NCBI GenBank assembly: GCA_002478685.1
Contig: DLPY01000077.1
Coordinates: 1-7,221 of the forward strand
From: Flavobacteriaceae bacterium UBA7446
GTDB taxonomy: Bacteria > Bacteroidota > Bacteroidia > Flavobacteriales > Flavobacteriaceae
Direction of reading: 5' to 3'
Length of the DNA: 7,221 bases
Shown here: positions 1 through 7,221 of the stretch, piece by piece
Position numbering within the stretch: the first letter of the stretch is position 1
Layout: each line of letters begins with the position of its first letter
The notes under the pieces: model-generated
Database searches by the model: none
What the model saw: only the letters and a program-made list of their open reading frames with translations
What the model was told of the DNA's origin: nothing
Position numbers and translations under genes: made by a program

Positions 1-1719
1 CGTAAATCTCTTAAGTCCCATAAGTAAGGCTTTTTGTTCATCTCCATTTGCAAAAGACAAAATGGCTTCACGACCTTTAGTTGTTATTTTAACAACCGCT
101 TGAAATAGATACAATTGACTCATGGCTACTTGAAACTCATAAGCTTCCAATCCATATGTTCCCACATTCTTCTCCGATCTTAACAAAGCCGATTCAGCCA
201 TATATATTTCGATTAAGATATCGGCAACAGCCAATAACAATTGTTGCTGTTTATCTAGGTCTGTTCCATATTTTTTAACGCCAGCACCAGCAATCATTAA
301 AAACACTTTTTTGAGGTTGGATAGAACATATTTTTCTTGGCTTAAAGGGAGCGAGAAATCAGGGATTTCAAAACTAGGAACTCCTAAAAGCTCTTCGCCT
401 ACCGCTGTGGCAGGCCCGATTAAATCGAGTTGCCCTTTCATTGCCTTTTTGATAAGCATACCCACTGAAAGTATACGGTTAATTTCATTGGTTCCTTCGT
501 AAATGCGGGCAATACGGGCATCACGCCATGCAGTTCCCATCGGCATATCAGCCGAAAAGCCCATGCCTCCCATTATTTGGATTCCCTCATCTGAAATAAA
601 TTGTGTGTGCTCAGAGCAGGCAACCTTTAGAATAGAGCATTCGATGACATATTCCTCAACTCCTTTTAACTCTGACGTTTGATGACTTTCTCCTTTTGCA
701 TTACGAATGGCTATACGGTCTTCAATATTCTTTGCTGCGCGGTAGCAAGCTGATTCACCTGCATATAAAAACATAGCCATATTGGCTATTTTTTGTTTGA
801 TAGCTCCAAAACTAATTATAGGAGTCTTAAATTGAACGCGTTGGTTTGCAAACGAAATGGATTCATTAAGTACTCGACGTTGTCCATCTAAAGTTGCTAT
901 AGCAAGCTTAATTCGTCCTACATTTAAGGCATTCATGGCAATCTTAAATCCATTACCACGCTCCGAAAGCATATTTTCAACTGGCACTTTTGTTTCATTA
1001 AAAAACACTTGACGTGTTGAGGAGGCATTGATACCCAATTTTTTTTCTTCCTCACCCATTGTAATCCCATTCTCAGGGTCATTAGGTACAATAAAACCTG
1101 TGATGTTTTTATCGTCCTCGATTCTGGCAAAAACAATCATTAGACTTGCATAGCCAGCGTTGGAGATCCATATTTTTTGTCCAGAAATAAGATAATGTGT
1201 ACCATCCTCAGATAATACAGCTTTTGTTTTTCCGCTATTTGCATCTGAGCCTGCTGTAGGTTCGGTGAGACAGTAACACCCAATCCATTCGCCAGAAGCA
1301 AGTTTGGGGACATACTTTTTCTTTTGTTCTTCATTTCCGTAAAGGACAATCGGCATAGTACCAATTCCTGTATGAGCACCAAAAGCAGTAGAAAGTGAGC
1401 CCGATGCACCAGAAATATATTCACAAACCAACATGGTTGATACAAAACCCATTCCTAGTCCTCCATAAGCTTCTGGAACACCAACTCCCAAAAATCCTAA
1501 GTTACCGATTTTACGCATCAGCTCAAAGGTGTAATCGTAGTCTTTGTTGTCAAAACGTTCACGTGCTGGCCAAACGTCACGATCTACCAATTCCTTAATG
1601 GCTTCTCGCATCATTAGCTGTTCTTCATTTAATTCTTCTGGAGTGAAAATATCGTTAGCATTTGTTTCTTGCAAAACAAATGCTCCTCCTCTTGTTGATA
1701 ACTTATCTTTTATTTCCAT
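1..1719 (-). CDS. fadE: Acyl-CoA dehydrogenase, long FadE/VLCAD-like type (partial, 3' end outside window)
   Basis: FAD-dependent cytoplasmic enzyme that oxidises acyl-CoA to trans-2-enoyl-CoA, the first step of beta-oxidation, passing electrons to an electron-transfer flavoprotein. The frame is open from the ATG at 1719 to the left edge: 573 codons with no stop. The protein starts MEIKDKLSTRGGAFVLQE. An N-terminal helical domain covers about residues 35-145. The acyl-CoA dehydrogenase signature CLTEPTAGSD lies at about 150-159 in the FAD-binding beta domain, followed by ISGQKIWISNAGYA. The C-terminal helical domain carries RIYEGTNEI, whose Glu408 is the expected catalytic base. A further 150 or more residues follow, typical of the roughly 600-residue long-type dehydrogenases (B. 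subtilis FadE, VLCAD), so I infer that only about 25 residues are missing. It lies 10 bp after the thiolase stop and is surely in the same transcript. No Shine-Dalgarno sequence precedes the start. Family assignment is firm; chain-length preference is inferred. Confidence 0.95.
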   Translation of the reverse strand, partial: MEIKDKLSTRGGAFVLQETNANDIFTPEELNEEQLMMREAIKELVDRDVWPARERFDNKDYDYTFELMRKIGNLGFLGVGVPEAYGGLGMGFVSTMLVCEYISGASGSLSTAFGAHTGIGTMPIVLYGNEEQKKKYVPKLASGEWIGCYCLTEPTAGSDANSGKTKAVLSEDGTHYLISGQKIWISNAGYASLMIVFARIEDDKNITGFIVPNDPENGITMGEEEKKLGINASSTRQVFFNETKVPVENMLSERGNGFKIAMNALNVGRIKLAIATLDGQRRVLNESISFANQRVQFKTPIISFGAIKQKIANMAMFLYAGESACYRAAKNIEDRIAIRNAKGESHQTSELKGVEEYVIECSILKVACSEHTQFISDEGIQIMGGMGFSADMPMGTAWRDARIARIYEGTNEINRILSVGMLIKKAMKGQLDLIGPATAVGEELLGVPSFEIPDFSLPLSQEKYVLSNLKKVFLMIAGAGVKKYGTDLDKQQQLLLAVADILIEIYMAESALLRSEKNVGTYGLEAYEFQVAMSQLYLFQAVVKITTKGREAILSFANGDEQKALLMGLKRFT

Positions 1720-1729
1720 TGTTGTAGGT

Positions 1730-2908
1730 TTATACTAGTTCAAAAATTCCTGCGGCACCTTGACCTGTGCCTACGCACATGGTTACCATGCCGTATTTAT
1801 TGTTTCTCTTTTTCATTTCGTCAAAAAGTTGCACCGATAACTTTGTTCCTGTACACCCAAGAGGGTGTCCAAGCGCAATGGCACCGCCGTTTACATTTAT
1901 GATATCGGGATTTAATTCCAACGTTCGTATTACGGCCAATGACTGCGAGGCAAAGGCTTCATTTAGCTCAATTAATTCTATATCTTCTTGCTTCATTCCA
2001 GCTTGCTTAAGCGCTTTTGGAATGGCTTCTACAGGGCCAATGCCCATAATACGAGGAGGAACGCCTGCAGCGGCATAACTAACCATTCGGGCGATGGGTG
2101 TCACGCCTAAGTCTTTTACCATGTCCTCGCTCATTACTAGTACCATGGCAGCACCATCGCTTGTTTGAGAGGCATTTCCTGCCGTAACAGACCCCCCGTT
2201 GGCAAACACAGGGCGTAGTTTTGCTAGCTTTTCTATTGTGGTATCAGCACGCGGACCTTCATCGCAATCTACAACATAGCTCCGCGTTTTTTTGGTATTG
2301 CCTTCTAAATATGTTTCCTCAATATGGATGGGAGCAATTTGATCTTTAAAAGCACCATTTTCAATGCTAGCAAGTGCTTTTTGATGCGATGCGTATGAAA
2401 ATGCGTCTTGGTCCTCCCTTGAAATATTGTATTCTTTGGCAACGGCCTCTGCCGTAAGTCCCATGCCCCAGTAGTAATCTTCTTTTCCATTTTTCACCAA
2501 TTTATAATCAGGAACAGGTTTGTATCCACCAAATGGGATATAACTCATGCTCTCTGAACCTCCGGCAATGATGCAGTCTGCCATACCAGATTGAATCTTG
2601 GCAGTTGCTATTGCAATGGTTTCTAATCCAGATGCACAGTAGCGGTTAACAGTAACACCAGGAACTGAATCAGTTTCTAGTCCCATAAGGGAGATGAGAC
2701 GTGCCATGTTTAGCCCTTGCTCAGCTTCTGGCATGGCATTACCAACGATGACATCGTCGATACGTTTCTTGTCTAGTTCGGGGATTGTTTTCATGAGGTG
2801 GGCTACCGTTTCGGCTGCAAGTTCATCTGGACGCTTAAAGCGGAAAAGACCCCTTGGTGCTTTTCCAACGGCGGTGCGATATGCACGTACGATATAAGCT
2901 GTTTTCAT
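1730..2908 (-). CDS. fadA: Acetyl-CoA C-acyltransferase (3-ketoacyl-CoA thiolase)
   Basis: Degradative thiolase of 392 residues, the usual length for the family. It cleaves 3-ketoacyl-CoA with CoA into acetyl-CoA and an acyl-CoA shortened by two carbons, the last step of the cycle. The nucleophilic Cys91 lies in NRYCASGL. The NEAF motif is at 316-319. His348 lies in GGAIALGHPLG and the second active-site cysteine, Cys378, in MCVGTGQG. All catalytic residues are present. I chose the ATG at 2908 because the protein then begins MKTAYIVRAYRTAVGK, the canonical thiolase N-terminus. An in-frame ATG at 2980 would add 24 unrelated residues read out of frame through the end of fadN. The start is 2 bp past the fadN stop and the gene ends 10 bp before fadE, which indicates co-transcription. 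Pairing with a FadN-type partner suggests it works with that protein on fatty acids rather than in acetoacetyl-CoA synthesis, although sequence alone cannot fix chain length. Confidence 0.96.
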   Translation of the reverse strand: MKTAYIVRAYRTAVGKAPRGLFRFKRPDELAAETVAHLMKTIPELDKKRIDDVIVGNAMPEAEQGLNMARLISLMGLETDSVPGVTVNRYCASGLETIAIATAKIQSGMADCIIAGGSESMSYIPFGGYKPVPDYKLVKNGKEDYYWGMGLTAEAVAKEYNISREDQDAFSYASHQKALASIENGAFKDQIAPIHIEETYLEGNTKKTRSYVVDCDEGPRADTTIEKLAKLRPVFANGGSVTAGNASQTSDGAAMVLVMSEDMVKDLGVTPIARMVSYAAAGVPPRIMGIGPVEAIPKALKQAGMKQEDIELIELNEAFASQSLAVIRTLELNPDIINVNGGAIALGHPLGCTGTKLSVQLFDEMKKRNNKYGMVTMCVGTGQGAAGIFELV

Positions 2909-2910
2909 AG

Positions 2911-5313
2911 TTAATTTCTTAAAGGTTTTCCTGTTTTTAGCATATGTTGAATGCGTTCTAATGTTTTTTGTTCGGCACAAAGCGACATAAACGCCTCACG
3001 CTCAATTTCTAATAAATAGCGTTCACTCACTTTTGTGGCCCGCGACAAATCTCCACCAGCCATGACATATGCCAGTTTATTGGCAATTTTTCGGTCGTAT
3101 TCGGAAATATAATGTCCTGCTTCCATGCTGTCTGTACCAACCAAAAACATACCTAAAGCTTGTTTTCCAAGAACTTTAATATCGGTACGTAGTTGCGGCT
3201 TTGTGTATCCACGCTGTGCCATCAAAAGAGCTTCTTGTTTTGCAATACTGAGTTGTCGTTTGCTATCTACTACAACCGTGTCTTTGCCTTTTTGAAGTAT
3301 GCCAAAATCAAACGCCTCGTAGCCAGAAGTGGACACTTTTGCCATACCAATAGCAAGGAAATATTCTTGTAATACGTTTAGCTCAACATCATTTTTGCGG
3401 AAGGTGTCTGCAGCGCGGAGGGTCATTTCTTTAGAACCACCACCGCCAGGAATTACCCCAACGCCAAACTCTACTAACCCAATATAGGTTTCTGCCGCAG
3501 CAACAACCTTATCGGCATGCATGGAGAGTTCACACCCTCCACCAAGAGTTAACCCGTGTGGCGCAGCCACTGTGGGAATACTGGAATAGCGCATGCGCAT
3601 CATGGTATCTTGGAAGTATTTGATAGCCGTGTTTAGCTCATCATACTCTTGCTCAACCGCCATCATAAAAATCATACCCAAATTGGCACCTGCAGAAAAA
3701 TTGGCTCCGTTATTACCCACTACAACGCCCTCGTAGCCTTCTTCTGCCAAATCAATACCCCTATTGATGCCTTGTAATACGCCCTCGCCAATAGTATTCA
3801 TTTTGGAATGGAATTCAATATTAAGAATACCATCACCAATGTCAATAACAGAACAATCTTTGTTTTGCCAAATGGTTTTATTCTCGCGGACATTATCTAA
3901 AATAATAAAAGCATCCTGACCGGGAATTGGAACAAATTCCGCTTTGCTGACATTAAAATAGTGTTTTTTGTTTTCTTTGAGTTCATAAAACCCGTCTGCT
4001 TTGGCACCGAGTGTTTCAATCCAAGGCGCAACAGCATGTCCGGCTTCCTTGATTAGTTCAATTCCTGTTGCCAATCCAACAGCATCCCACAATTCAAATG
4101 GGCCGTGTTCCCAACCAAAACCAGCTCTCATAGCCTCGTCAATGTGGTACAATTCGTCTGCAATCTCAGGAATTCTAAATTGTACATAAGCAAAAGTTTC
4201 ACCAAGTACCTTTCTGTAAAAGGTTGCTGCTTTGTCCATGCCATTGATTAGAATAGGGAAGCGCTCTGCAACGCTTTCAATGGGTTTTGTTTTTTCTAGC
4301 GTAGCAAAAGATACTCTCTTCTTAGATCGATAGGTCATGGTGTTTAAGTCTAATACCTGAATTTCGGACTTCCCATCTTTATTGGTTACTTTTTTATAAA
4401 ATCCTTGTCCAGATTTGCTTCCCAACCACTTTTCATCCATCATTTTTTCGATAAAGTCTGGCAATGAGAAAATATTTCGTCGCTCGTCGTCTGGACAGTT
4501 TTCATAAAGTCCGTTAGCAACATGAACAAGCGTGTCAAGTCCAACAACATCAACGGTTCTGAAGGTAGCCGATTTTGGCCTTCCCATCACAGGCCCAGTG
4601 AGTTTGTCCACCTCCTCTACAGTAAGTTCTATTGTTTTCATTTGATGAAATAGACTTTGGATACAAAAAATTCCAACTCTGTTTCCAATAAATGCAGGCG
4701 TATCTTTAGCCAACACCGAAGCTTTTCCTAAAAATCGACTACCATAATCTATCAAAAAATCTACCACTTCGGGATTGCAGTTTGGCCCAGGTATTACTTC
4801 AAAAAGTTTTAAATAGCGCGGTGGATTAAAAAAGTGTGTTACTGTAAAGTGCTGTTGAAAGTCTTCTGATCTTCCATCACTCATGTGATTTATTGGAATT
4901 CCGGAGGTATTTGAACTTACTAGCGTTCCAGGTGTTCGAAATTTTTCTACTTGCTCAAACACAATTTTTTTAATGTCTAATCGCTCCACGACCACTTCAA
5001 TAATCCAATCAACATTTGCAATTTTGGGCATGTCGTCTTCAAAATTTCCTGTTTTGATACGATCATTAAAAGACGTGTGATACAATGGCGCTGGCTTGCT
5101 TTTTACCGCTTTGGTAAGGTTTTCGTTCACTATACGATTGCGCACTTGTGGATGTGAAATGTCCATGTCTTTAGCTTTTTCAGCATCGTTAGGCTCTTTA
5201 GGTACTATATCCAAAAGCAGCACTTCAGCTCCTATATTGGCAAAATGACAAGCAATTCCAGCGCCCATGATACCAGAGCCTAAAACCGCTACTTTATGTA
5301 TTCTTCTTTTCAT
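2911..5313 (-). CDS. fadN: FadN-type bifunctional 3-hydroxyacyl-CoA dehydrogenase / enoyl-CoA hydratase
   Basis: Bifunctional enzyme of 800 residues catalysing the two middle steps of beta-oxidation: hydration of trans-2-enoyl-CoA and NAD-dependent oxidation of 3-hydroxyacyl-CoA. The N-terminal Rossmann domain shows GSGIMG at 12-17. His160 (in HFFNPP) and Glu172 form the dehydrogenase dyad, 12 residues apart as in the family. A first C-terminal helical dehydrogenase domain runs from about 205 to 308 and a second, divergent copy from about 350 to 440. The crotonase domain follows from about 465 to 680, with an oxyanion-hole segment NFSAGANL near 538-545. It has both hydratase glutamates, Glu595 in GGGCEL and Glu615 in GLVEFGVG, spaced 20 residues apart as in crotonase. 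The final 120 residues are a helical tail. This dehydrogenase-first order is that of B. subtilis FadN and is reversed relative to E. coli FadB. The ATG shares its A with the marR stop (TAATG), suggesting translational coupling. It should act with the downstream thiolase. Confidence 0.95.
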   Translation of the reverse strand: MKRRIHKVAVLGSGIMGAGIACHFANIGAEVLLLDIVPKEPNDAEKAKDMDISHPQVRNRIVNENLTKAVKSKPAPLYHTSFNDRIKTGNFEDDMPKIANVDWIIEVVVERLDIKKIVFEQVEKFRTPGTLVSSNTSGIPINHMSDGRSEDFQQHFTVTHFFNPPRYLKLFEVIPGPNCNPEVVDFLIDYGSRFLGKASVLAKDTPAFIGNRVGIFCIQSLFHQMKTIELTVEEVDKLTGPVMGRPKSATFRTVDVVGLDTLVHVANGLYENCPDDERRNIFSLPDFIEKMMDEKWLGSKSGQGFYKKVTNKDGKSEIQVLDLNTMTYRSKKRVSFATLEKTKPIESVAERFPILINGMDKAATFYRKVLGETFAYVQFRIPEIADELYHIDEAMRAGFGWEHGPFELWDAVGLATGIELIKEAGHAVAPWIETLGAKADGFYELKENKKHYFNVSKAEFVPIPGQDAFIILDNVRENKTIWQNKDCSVIDIGDGILNIEFHSKMNTIGEGVLQGINRGIDLAEEGYEGVVVGNNGANFSAGANLGMIFMMAVEQEYDELNTAIKYFQDTMMRMRYSSIPTVAAPHGLTLGGGCELSMHADKVVAAAETYIGLVEFGVGVIPGGGGSKEMTLRAADTFRKNDVELNVLQEYFLAIGMAKVSTSGYEAFDFGILQKGKDTVVVDSKRQLSIAKQEALLMAQRGYTKPQLRTDIKVLGKQALGMFLVGTDSMEAGHYISEYDRKIANKLAYVMAGGDLSRATKVSERYLLEIEREAFMSLCAEQKTLERIQHMLKTGKPLRN

Positions 5314-5759
5314 TAATTATAAATATTTTTGGATTGGATGAGTTCAATGATGGTTTCTGAAACCTCTCGAAAAGCTTCAAGTTTTTTTTCACCAACACGT
5401 TCTTCAATTTGTTTGTTAAATTGGAGTACAAGCGATTTTGAAAAATTTCTTTTTTCTAAACCAAGGGGGGTAAGTTTAAGTAACACACTCCTCCCATCTT
5501 CTGGATTTGGAACACGCTCAATAAATTTTTTATCCTCTAGACCTTTTAATGTTCTAGAAAGACTTGTAGCTTCCATGCCCATTTTAGGTGCAATGGCAGT
5601 TGAAGGAGTTCCGTAAACCGGGTCAACAGAAAGCAGTGCCAAACCGGAAGCCATGGTAGTATCGTGTTTAGCCGCTTCTTCATTGTACATTTTGGCAATG
5701 GCCTGCCAAGTTGCCCGATAAAGCGCATCAATAGTTGGGTATGATGTAGTTACTTGCAT
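5313..5759 (-). CDS. MarR-family transcriptional regulator, probable regulator of the fad operon
   Basis: Small cytoplasmic DNA-binding protein of 148 residues, a normal MarR length. N-terminal dimerisation helices (about 8-45) lead into a winged helix-turn-helix. The recognition helix is around 62-76 (MEATSLSRTLKGLED). The beta wing at about 80-98 carries the family hallmark Asp-Gly-Arg (88-90). A long C-terminal dimerisation helix pair covers about 103-144. There is no cysteine, so an OhrR-type thiol redox switch is excluded. It is the first gene before fadN-fadA-fadE, overlaps fadN by one base, and has a 30-bp perfect palindrome starting 14 bp upstream of its ATG. I infer that it represses its own operon and is relieved by an acyl-CoA or fatty acid, as MarR regulators of other CoA-thioester pathways are. 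The ligand and the sign of regulation are not visible in the sequence. Confidence 0.93.
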   Translation of the reverse strand: MQVTTSYPTIDALYRATWQAIAKMYNEEAAKHDTTMASGLALLSVDPVYGTPSTAIAPKMGMEATSLSRTLKGLEDKKFIERVPNPEDGRSVLLKLTPLGLEKRNFSKSLVLQFNKQIEERVGEKKLEAFREVSETIIELIQSKNIYN

Positions 5760-5763
5760 GCTT

Positions 5764-5771
5764 CAAACATA
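5764..5771 (-). promoter_or_regulatory. Candidate Bacteroidota -7 promoter element for marR-fadNAE
   Basis: On the minus strand this reads TATGTTTG, an exact match to the Bacteroidota -7 consensus TAnnTTTG. It ends only 4 bp before the marR ATG, so transcription would begin at or very near the start codon and the mRNA would be leaderless or nearly so. The expected -33 position falls inside the palindrome and shows no clear TTTG, so only half of the promoter is recognisable. Overlap with the palindrome would suit repression. Confidence 0.4.
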
Positions 5772-5772
5772 C

Positions 5773-5803
5773 AAAAAAATACTATGCGCGCATAGTATTT
5801 TTT
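5773..5803 (-). terminator. Possible intrinsic terminator after the acyl-CoA synthetase gene
   Basis: Read on the minus strand directly after the synthetase TAA, the palindrome can fold into a hairpin with stem ACTATG/CATAGT closing a CGCG loop, extended by A-U pairs. It is followed by seven consecutive T. This is the layout of a rho-independent terminator and could separate the synthetase transcript from marR-fadNAE. The stem has few G-C pairs and the symmetry is better explained by protein binding, so termination may be partial or absent. Confidence 0.4.
5774..5803. promoter_or_regulatory. Perfect 30-bp palindrome, candidate MarR operator
   Basis: The 30 bases are fully self-complementary about the 5788/5789 axis. 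A GC-rich core (TATGCGCGCATA) is flanked by ATAC/GTAT arms and then runs of six A and six T. It fills most of the 42-bp gap between the acyl-CoA synthetase stop and the marR ATG. Long dyad-symmetric sites beside their own gene are the usual target of MarR dimers, and this one would block any promoter reading into marR-fadN-fadA-fadE. Its assignment as the operator of the adjacent regulator is inference. Confidence 0.75.
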
Positions 5804-7221
5804 ATAAACTGTAAATAGAGTCGTAAAGTGCTTTGTATTTTTCTTTGATGCTTTTGCGCTTTAGTTTCATTGTTGGGGTTAGATGCCCCCCTTCTACAGA
5901 CCATACATCAGGTGTAATGCGGATTTCTTTGATTTTTTCCCATTGGCCAAAGCGTTTGTTTATTTTGTTGACTTCTTCTAATAGTTTTTCATAAACAGTA
6001 TTGTTATCGTTCCAAGATGAACCTTCTGCCAACGAAATTCCTTTTTTTGTTGCCCACGATTCAACAACTTCAAAATTAGGTTGAATGAGTGCAGCTGGAA
6101 ATTTTTGTCCTTCGCCAATAACCATGATTTGGTCAATGAAAACCGATTGCTTCATGGAATTTTCAATCACCTGAGGAGCAATATATTTACCACCAGAAGT
6201 TTTAAACATTTCTTTTTTACGGTCGGTAATTTTTAAAAATCCGTCTTCATCAATTAAGCCAATATCACCCGAATGGAAATAGCCATTTTTGATTACCTCG
6301 TCGGTTTTTTCTTTGTCTTTGTAATACCCCAACATCACGTTTGGACCTTTACATAAAATTTCTCCGTCATCGGCAATTTTGACGGAAACGCCACTGATAA
6401 CAGGACCAACTGACCCAATGCGCATTTGGCCATTTCGAAGATCATTTACAGATATTACAGGGGAGGTCTCGGTAAGACCATAGCCTTCGGCAATGGTCAT
6501 ACCCGCAGCGGTAAACACACGCGCCAATCTAGGTTGTAAAGCAGCACTTCCCGAGGCAATTAATTCTAAGTTTCCCCCTAACGCCTCTTTCCATTTACTA
6601 AAAATAAGCTTTCGCGCAAGTTTAAGTTGCATCTCATACCACCACCCGTTTTGACCGTAAGGCTCATATCTGAGTCCCAAATCTACTGCCCAATAGAATA
6701 GTTTTTGTTTGATACCTGAAAGTTCAGCCCCACGCGCATAAATTTTATCGTATAGTTTTTCTAAAAGACGTGGCACAGCGGACATCATAATGGGTTTCAC
6801 TTCTTTAAGATTATCGCCTATAGTTTCGAGCGACTCTGCAAAATAAATTTGTGTTCCAGAATAGATGTATAAGTATAAAAGCATGCGCTCATAAATGTGG
6901 CAAAGTGGTAAAAAACTCAATGCTTTTGACTTGCAGTAAACTAGTGGGAGGCGTTCTCTGCTTGCAATAACATTGCTTACAATATTTTTGTGACTAAGCA
7001 TCACACCTTTTGGTTTTCCTGTAGTACCCGAAGTGTAAATAATGGTTGCTAAGTCTTCGGGTTTGATAATAGCTTTTCGGGATTCAATTTCTTTGGTTTG
7101 CGCTTTGGTTGGTTTTTTTGAAAGTAGTGATATGAAATGATCACAACCTTTTATTTTGTCAAAGCTATACACGCCTTTTAGGCTGGAGCATTGCGATTCA
7201 ATGGCACGTACTTTTTCCAAA
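5802..7221 (-). CDS. fadD: Long-chain fatty acid-CoA ligase (AMP-forming; partial, 5' end outside window)
   Basis: Activates fatty acids with ATP and CoA to acyl-CoA, feeding the pathway encoded downstream. The frame is open from the right edge to the TAA at 5804-5802 and gives 472 complete residues. No start lies in the window; the TTG at 7220 is an internal Leu codon. Numbering from that codon, the adenylate-forming motifs run in order: the phosphate-binding loop YTSGTTGKPKGV (62-73), GYGLTETSPV (about 246-255), HSGD (316-319), the hinge and C-terminal entry ITDRKKEMFKTSGGKYI, and a C-terminal LTPTMKLKRK holding the expected catalytic lysine near 452. The inserts around LCHIYERM and the WWYEMQLKLARKLIF stretch are typical of bacterial long-chain ligases of about 590 residues, so roughly 120 N-terminal residues are missing. 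No transmembrane segment is evident. The gene is on the same strand, 42 bp ahead of marR, and may be a separate or partly read-through transcription unit. The symbol is by function; substrate length is inferred. Confidence 0.94.
   Translation of the reverse strand, partial: LEKVRAIESQCSSLKGVYSFDKIKGCDHFISLLSKKPTKAQTKEIESRKAIIKPEDLATIIYTSGTTGKPKGVMLSHKNIVSNVIASRERLPLVYCKSKALSFLPLCHIYERMLLYLYIYSGTQIYFAESLETIGDNLKEVKPIMMSAVPRLLEKLYDKIYARGAELSGIKQKLFYWAVDLGLRYEPYGQNGWWYEMQLKLARKLIFSKWKEALGGNLELIASGSAALQPRLARVFTAAGMTIAEGYGLTETSPVISVNDLRNGQMRIGSVGPVISGVSVKIADDGEILCKGPNVMLGYYKDKEKTDEVIKNGYFHSGDIGLIDEDGFLKITDRKKEMFKTSGGKYIAPQVIENSMKQSVFIDQIMVIGEGQKFPAALIQPNFEVVESWATKKGISLAEGSSWNDNNTVYEKLLEEVNKINKRFGQWEKIKEIRITPDVWSVEGGHLTPTMKLKRKSIKEKYKALYDSIYSL

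Noticed and set aside
933..1445. Two short minus-strand open frames (933-1136 and 1140-1445)
   Set aside because: They are in a different frame inside the acyl-CoA dehydrogenase gene, whose own frame is open from 1719 to the left edge with clear family motifs.
1720..1729. Possible promoter or terminator between the thiolase and acyl-CoA dehydrogenase genes
   Set aside because: Only 10 bp with no dyad or -7 motif; it is a simple intra-operon gap.
1395..2897. Several plus-strand open frames of about 60-100 codons over the dehydrogenase and thiolase genes
   Set aside because: They are antisense shadows of strongly conserved coding sequence, with no recognisable protein character.
2909..2980. 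Upstream in-frame ATG that would lengthen the thiolase by 24 residues
   Set aside because: The extra residues have no thiolase character and lie inside the end of fadN in another frame. The family N-terminus begins at the ATG at 2908.
7218..7220. TTG as a possible start codon of the acyl-CoA synthetase
   Set aside because: The frame continues to the edge, and the family needs about 120 more N-terminal residues, so this is an internal leucine.
1..7221. An undescribed system such as a defence, mobile or toxin module
   Set aside because: Every gene belongs to a known beta-oxidation or MarR family with intact catalytic or DNA-binding motifs, and no repeat arrays, insertion sequence ends or orphan genes are visible.

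Overview
The window holds a compact fatty-acid beta-oxidation gene cluster. Every gene is on the minus strand. Codon use is AT-rich, none of the starts I checked (fadE, fadA, fadN, marR) has a clear Shine-Dalgarno sequence, and a TAnnTTTG-type -7 element lies upstream of the regulator. Together with the protein flavour, these point to a Bacteroidota bacterium, most likely a flavobacterium. The taxon is inferred and was not tested by any search.

In transcription order (high to low coordinates), the window contains the following. (1) The C-terminal four fifths of a long-chain acyl-CoA synthetase, entering from the right edge and ending at 5802. (2) A 42-bp gap dominated by a perfect 30-bp palindrome, which is a strong candidate operator and possibly also a terminator. 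(3) A MarR-family regulator (5313-5759). (4) A fused 3-hydroxyacyl-CoA dehydrogenase/enoyl-CoA hydratase of the FadN type (2911-5313), whose ATG overlaps the regulator stop by one base. (5) A thiolase, acetyl-CoA acyltransferase (1730-2908), 2 bp further on. (6) A long (about 600-residue class) acyl-CoA dehydrogenase (1-1719), 10 bp after the thiolase and running off the left edge. There is no RNA gene, mobile element, CRISPR array or plus-strand gene that I can support, and no gene-free stretch longer than 42 bp.

The proteins form a complete cycle. The synthetase activates fatty acids to acyl-CoA. The dehydrogenase makes trans-2-enoyl-CoA. FadN hydrates this and oxidises the 3-hydroxyacyl-CoA to the 3-ketoacyl-CoA. 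The thiolase releases acetyl-CoA. The electron-transfer flavoprotein needed by the dehydrogenase is not in the window. The order hydratase/dehydrogenase - thiolase - acyl-CoA dehydrogenase matches the Bacillus subtilis fadN-fadA-fadE operon, but here it is headed by a MarR-type regulator. All catalytic residues I checked are intact. I see no undescribed biological system. The most interesting element is the palindromic control region at 5760-5804.
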